From assembly GCA_037954235.1 (NCBI GenBank), contig JBBMOA010000005.1, positions 1,877,501-1,941,500 of the forward strand: a stretch of 64,000 nucleotides of DNA, in the 5' to 3' direction. The position numbers and the translations under genes are program-made. The stretch comes from Aulostomus chinensis. Lineage: Eukaryota; Chordata; Actinopteri; Syngnathiformes; Aulostomidae. The notes below the pieces were generated by a model that was not told where the DNA came from, did no database searches, and worked only from the letters and a program-made list of their open reading frames with translations. Positions 59,939 through 64,000 of the stretch are shown here, piece by piece (position 1 is the first letter of the stretch; each line of letters starts with the position of its first letter).

Positions 59939-60050
59939 GGTCGTGGCTGCCACACAGACAGACACGAGGCAGGTCCAGCTCCTGGACCAGAAGAACTGTC
60001 CTCTAACAAGGTTTTCATCCTGGCGGGATGATCAGTGCCTCGGCTGCTGG

Positions 60051-60105
60051 CCAGGGTCCACACTACAGCCAGCGCGGCGTGGCCGGGCTGTAGTGTGGAC
60101 CCTGG
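60051..60105 (+). other. Perfect 20 bp inverted repeat (hairpin)
   Basis: Arms ccagggtccacactacagcc (60051-60070) and its exact reverse complement (60086-60105) enclose a 15 nt GC-rich loop. It is in the former akt2 3' UTR, 113 bp after the stop, and would fold into a strong stem in RNA or DNA. Confidence 0.9.
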
Positions 60106-60227
60106 ACTGGCGTACCTCACACGCTCATCAGCACAACTCCACAACACAAGCAGGACCGATGTCAGACCACAACTGCTGCTGCTTCTCCACACTGGAAAAG
60201 TGCCAGTAATTCTCTCCCTTCTAAGGT

Positions 60228-60285
60228 TTCATGAAAGCCGTACGGCTCCTTGATGATGCTGTGATTGACAGGTTCACATATGAGG
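60228..60285 (+). other. Exon-like segment, unidentified
   Basis: Flanked by an acceptor-like ccttctaag and a donor gag|gtagga, with one frame reading FMKAVRLLDDAVIDRFTYE. Family not recognised; may belong to a neighbouring gene or be chance. Confidence 0.25.
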
Positions 60286-60659
60286 TAGGAAGAAGTACAG
60301 CAGTTTACTGGCTGCAGGTTGTGTGTGTGGATTTGTTTGTTCTTTCTCCTGTTTGTTTGTTTGGGAGTGCATGGTCATCTTACCCAGAGTGACTGCACTG
60401 GAAAAAAAAGTCTGTTCAATTTACATGAAAAAAATATGTACATCGGTTGCACACATTAAAATGATGTTTACCAAAAAATATTTATTTGTGTTGTCGACTC
60501 AATCCTTATTTGTTCAAATAACACAACTTTTTCATGTAGATTATAAGTTTTTCTCTTATGTGATGTGTACAAAAGTAACCCATGTTAAACCAACATGACC
60601 ATGTTGAAGCAATTTGAGTTTTTCACATCAAGTATTTGCAGCATTTTGCGATCTCAGCT

Positions 60660-61395
60660 TAATTTTTTCAGTAGGTCTCACACTATTAAGTTATAAAGCC
60701 TCTGCATACTTTGTGTACCCATCCAACAGAAAATGAAGCTATTTCTGTACATGGATTCATTCAAATGAATTCATGCAGCCGGACCGACTACCAAAATTAC
60801 TAACATAGAATTTTCAAAACAAAGGAGGCCAGGAGAAAAACATTTCTTTTAACAAGACAAAAAACTGTATTTTGTAGAAGAGTAAAACTTCAACATTGAC
60901 GCACAAATCCAGTTACTGCTTCCATGACACTAGAAAACCCAATCAGAGCCAAAACCCCCTTGTCAGTAGTATGTAGTAAGTACACCTGTGTACAAAGGCA
61001 CACAATACACAAACAGAATTCACGCGTCAGAGCAAAGTAGCCTTTTCTTTCACCAGGCTACCACCTGACTATGTTTGAGTACATGGTAAACATCTGTTAA
61101 CACCCTTAAAACCGTTTGCTTATGACAACAAAACAATTCTACGTGTGAGTGTGTGTACATTATCAATCACACTTGTCAGAAAGTAGCCTTTGTGAGCCAG
61201 TAGCCTCTCCTGTCTCAGGGGTGTCAGCAACTGCGTGTAATTAACATGTAGCTGCTATGAACTGAGGCTTTACTTCCAGTGCTTCAAACAGTTTCCTAAT
61301 GAAAGCAAAGCATCAATTAACAATGACCTCAAAACATCAATGAAGAATGTTCTGTATTCCAACTGTGTTGTCTCAGCATCGTCAAATAGGACAGC
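60660..61395. other. No recognisable gene; presumed 3' UTR of the relic at 61.4-61.5 kb
   Basis: Unique-looking sequence without coding signal; it lies downstream of the minus-strand relic exon, so it may be its former UTR. Confidence 0.3.
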
Positions 61396-61397
61396 AG

Positions 61398-61521
61398 CTC
61401 ACTGTTTTGAAGCACTTGGGCTTTCTTGGACAGTGTCGCTGTCAAGCTCCATCCCAACTTTCTGAAGCACTTCAAAAGTACCCTTCAGTCCACTGGGGTA
61501 GTTGAGGTTCAAAGCGTTGTC
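61398..61521 (-). pseudogene. SAMD3-like terminal exon relic, cut by an LTR
   Basis: Minus strand: ALNLNYPSGLKGTFEVLQKV, then GMELDSDTVQESPSASKQ and a stop. It is a relative of the exon at 14.18-14.51 kb (ALHLDYPKKL...). The expected upstream part (LLFGLIY...) is replaced at about 61521 by the LTR-like block, so the exon is disrupted. Confidence 0.55.
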
Positions 61522-61817
61522 GGAACTTTTCAACAGGTCATCATGAATCAGTCAGAAGGACCCCAGAGTCTCCACTGCCCTGTTCTAAATCTTGGGAGGA
61601 CTCCTTCTAGTTGGTTCAGTAGAATTTATTCAGACCAACAGGAAAGAGTCCAGAGTTCTGGAGATCGTCTCCCTATCCTGGAGTCAGCACACGCAGACGC
61701 GTCGTCCCTGGCGTTGGGGCAGGAAGTCCAACGACCTCACTCTCTCTCCAGGTTCATGTGATACAAGGAGGTGCTGATGTGATCGCTTCTGCTTCAAGTG
61801 TGTATTTTTGATCTTGT
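61522..61817 (-). mobile_element. Solo LTR-like element, inverted copy of 28376-28671
   Basis: Near-identical over about 295 bp, in opposite orientation, to the LTR-like end of the endogenous retrovirus (for example ggaacttttcaacaggtcat and ttggttcagtagaatttatt). No internal retroviral genes here, as expected of a solo LTR. Confidence 0.75.
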
Positions 61818-62107
61818 GTTATTTTGCAGGTTCTACTGTCTGACGGCGTGCCAGCACCATCTGTTCCCATCGTAGACTTCTTGTTGCAGCTGTGGAGATC
61901 AAACCCTCTCTTCTCCTGATCCACCACCTTGCTCTTGTCTACTTCTGACTCCCACCACTTCCTGCTACTGTCGCAATTCTGTGGACTCTGTTCTGACCTG
62001 ATTAGCTTGAGGGAGTGACGCTAGCATGAGCTGTTGTGACCTTTCACCTGTCCACTCTGATACAGTCTGGACTGTGCTTCACTGCCTTGTGTTTCCTGCA
62101 CTCTAGT

Positions 62108-62790
62108 TTAAGCAAATACATGTATAAATTTAACAGCAGTTGAAGCAAATATATGAATAAATTTAACAGCAGTTGAAGCAAATATATGAATAAATTTAAC
62201 TGCAGTTGAAGCAAATATATGAATAAATTTAACAGCAGTTGAAGCAAATATATGAATAAATTTAACAGCAGTTGAAGCAAATATATGAATAAATTTAACT
62301 GCAGTTGAAGCAAATATATGAAGAAATTTAACAGCAGTTGAAGCAAATATATGAATAAATTTAACTGCAGTTGAAGCAAATATATGAAGAAATTTAACAG
62401 CAGTTGAAGCAAATATATGAATAAATTTAACTGCAGTTTAAGCAAATATATGAATAAATTTAACAGCAGTTGAAGCAAATATATGAATAAATTTAACAGC
62501 AGTTGAAGCAAATATATGAATAAATTTAACTACAGTTGAAGCAAATATATGAATAAATTTAACTGCAGTTGAAGCAAATATATGAATAAATTTAACTGCA
62601 GTTGAAGCAAATATATGAAGAAATTTAACTGCAGTTGAAGCAAATATATCAATAAATTTAACTGCAGTTGAAGCAAATATATGAATAAATTTAACAGCAG
62701 TTGAAGCAAATATATGAATAAATTTAACAGCAGTTGAAGCAAATATATGAATAAATTTAACTGCAGTTGAAGCAAATATATATTGCACTG
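62108..62790 (-). repeat. 33 bp minisatellite, about 20 copies
   Basis: Unit gaagcaaatatatgaataaa plus tttaac(a/t)gcagtt. Because 33 is a multiple of three, frames stay open and give artificial 11-residue repeat ORFs on the minus strand. The a/t variant alternates among copies. Confidence 0.95.
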
Positions 62791-63149
62791 TGCCCTGCTG
62801 TTCTACACAGCAGGCAAGCTGACCACGACTGAAGGGAACACACTGGCAGGAATATTATATCATAAAAATACTTTATTCAGATACTTTCACGTTACTTTCA
62901 CTTTAACCAAATTAACATTTCAACATGACACTGCATGATGGCAACACTTTTACAATCATCTAAAAACTTTGTCTACCTGGATGAGGTTGAGGAAGTGGAA
63001 CTGAACCAGGGATTTGTGCAGAAAGTCCCCTGAGAAGAGCCCATCATCTTTGAGTGTCTGGAACACATCCATCCAAGACTGGACACTCTTCCTACGCAGG
63101 ACCCCCCACTACGATTCTGTCCGTTGATCAGCAGTGCTGCATCCCTAAA

Positions 63150-63970
63150 GGAGAGAACAGAAGAGAGAACACATCTCTCCCACTTTAGCTTCTCTCCTTC
63201 CTGTAGGATCTAGAATCCACTTCAAAGTCCTTCTGCTGACTTATAAGGCTCTCAATGATAAAGCTCCATCCTATTTGAAAGAGCTCATTAGTCCCTACTG
63301 TCCGACCAGAGCACTCCGCTCCCAGAATGCAGGTCTTTTAGTGATTCCCAGGATCAATAAAAACAGACTGGGAGGTAGAGCCTTTAGTTACCGGGCTCCT
63401 CTACTGTGGAACCAGCATCTCTCCATGGGTCAGAGAGGCAGACACTTTAACTACGTTAAAGTCCAGGCTTAAGACCTTCCTCTATGACAGAGCCTTCAGT
63501 TAGGACTGGTTCAGGTAGCTCTGAACCATTGATAGCTATGCTGCTATAGGCTTAGACTGCTGGGGGACACATCAGGTTACATGGAGCCCTTCCCTCCTCT
63601 CCTCTCCTCTCCTCTCCCCTCCTCTCCTCTCCTCTCCTCTCCCCTCCTCTCCTCTCCTCTCCTCTCCCCCTCTCTCCTCTCCTCTCCTCTCCCCTCCTCC
63701 CCTTCTCTCTCCTCTCCCCTCTCTCCTCTCCTCTCCTCCTCTCCTCTCCCCTCCTCCTCCCCTCCTCTCCTCTCTTCTCCTCCTCTCTCCTCCCCTCTCC
63801 CCTCCTCCCCTCTCCTCTCCACTCCCCTCCTCTCCTCCTCCCCTCCTCTCCTCTCCTCTCCTCTCCTCTCCTCCTTGGTGTCTCTCAGTCTCTCTGTGTT
63901 TCCACTGATCCACCAGAGCTCCATCTCTCTCCTCCAACCGCCGCCTGCATCGCCCCCCCCCCCTTTTATT
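63150..63970 (+). mobile_element. LINE 3' end with long CT-rich tail
   Basis: 63275-63472 encodes LISPYCPTRALRSQNAGLL and GGRAFSYRAPLLWNQHLSMG, the same LINE 3' coding end as at 25755-25570 but on the plus strand. It is followed by a ~290 bp (CTCCT)n-type run at 63590-63875 and then the same terminal segment (tccactgatccaccagagct) as the 25.3 kb copy. Continues to the window edge region. Confidence 0.85.
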
Positions 63971-64000
63971 CCCTACTGTTACACTGGCCTGCCTCCCCTC

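Noticed and set aside
62044..62788. Leucine-rich repeat-like minus-strand proteins
   Set aside because: The 11-residue period comes from a 33 bp minisatellite; there is no start context or conserved family.
63572..63937. Arg/Glu-rich minus-strand proteins
   Set aside because: Pure translation of the (CTCCT)n LINE tail.

Overview
The window looks like teleost fish DNA, probably a percomorph. The coding blocks are split by GT-AG introns, the protein families have fish-type forms, and about two thirds of the sequence is transposon remnants, microsatellites and tandem arrays. No gene can be followed as one long ORF; real genes were assembled from exon-like blocks with matching splice phases. Species, transcript ends and expression cannot be read from the sequence.

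Layout. 1-2.2 kb: antisense LINE remnant, then a ~255 bp tandem array whose units carry a piece of a PPM1 (PP2C phosphatase) exon on the minus strand. 2.5-2.9 kb: tRNA-like SINE with (CA)n/(TG)n. 5.7-13.0 kb: 150 bp satellite (~48 copies) ending in a Tc1-like transposase tail. 13.4-16.2 kb: minus-strand gene of a fish multicopy family (SAMD3-like C-terminus). 16.4-17.1 kb: antisense Ty1/copia Gag. 18.4-24.3 kb: low-copy DNA with a PPM1 fragment, a Notch-like EGF fragment and TTAGGG-like islands. 24.5-25.3 kb: ~61 bp minisatellite. 25.3-31.4 kb: nested LINE, endogenous retrovirus and L1/Tx1 LINE fragments. 32.15-39.84 kb: ~58 bp satellite (~130 copies). 40.2-43.0 kb: C2H2 zinc-finger gene broken by a stop codon. 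43.4-46.3 kb: LINE interrupted by a hAT element with a perfect 8 bp target duplication, then a hAT transposase relic. 47-60 kb: the main low-repeat gene locus. 60.4-64 kb: gene-family relic hit by an LTR, a 33 bp minisatellite and a LINE 3' end.

The outstanding feature is at 48.5-59.9 kb. Four exons encode the pleckstrin-homology domain and linker of an AKT2-type kinase. The AKT kinase-domain exons that should follow are absent. In their place, on the same strand, lie nine intact exons of a class I glucose transporter closest to GLUT3 (slc2a3), followed by the last two AKT2 exons. The fourth AKT2 exon ends in phase 0 and the first recognised GLUT exon starts in phase 0, so the sequence permits an in-frame PH-domain/glucose-transporter fusion of about 670 residues. 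I found no convincing separate first exon for the transporter. The trailing AKT2 exons have lost the ancestral splice donor and part of the hydrophobic motif, so the old AKT2 product cannot be made from this locus. AKT2 signalling normally controls glucose-transporter traffic, so a PIP3-binding module joined to a transporter would be a notable new gene; the alternatives are a nested transporter inside an AKT2 pseudogene, or a misassembly.
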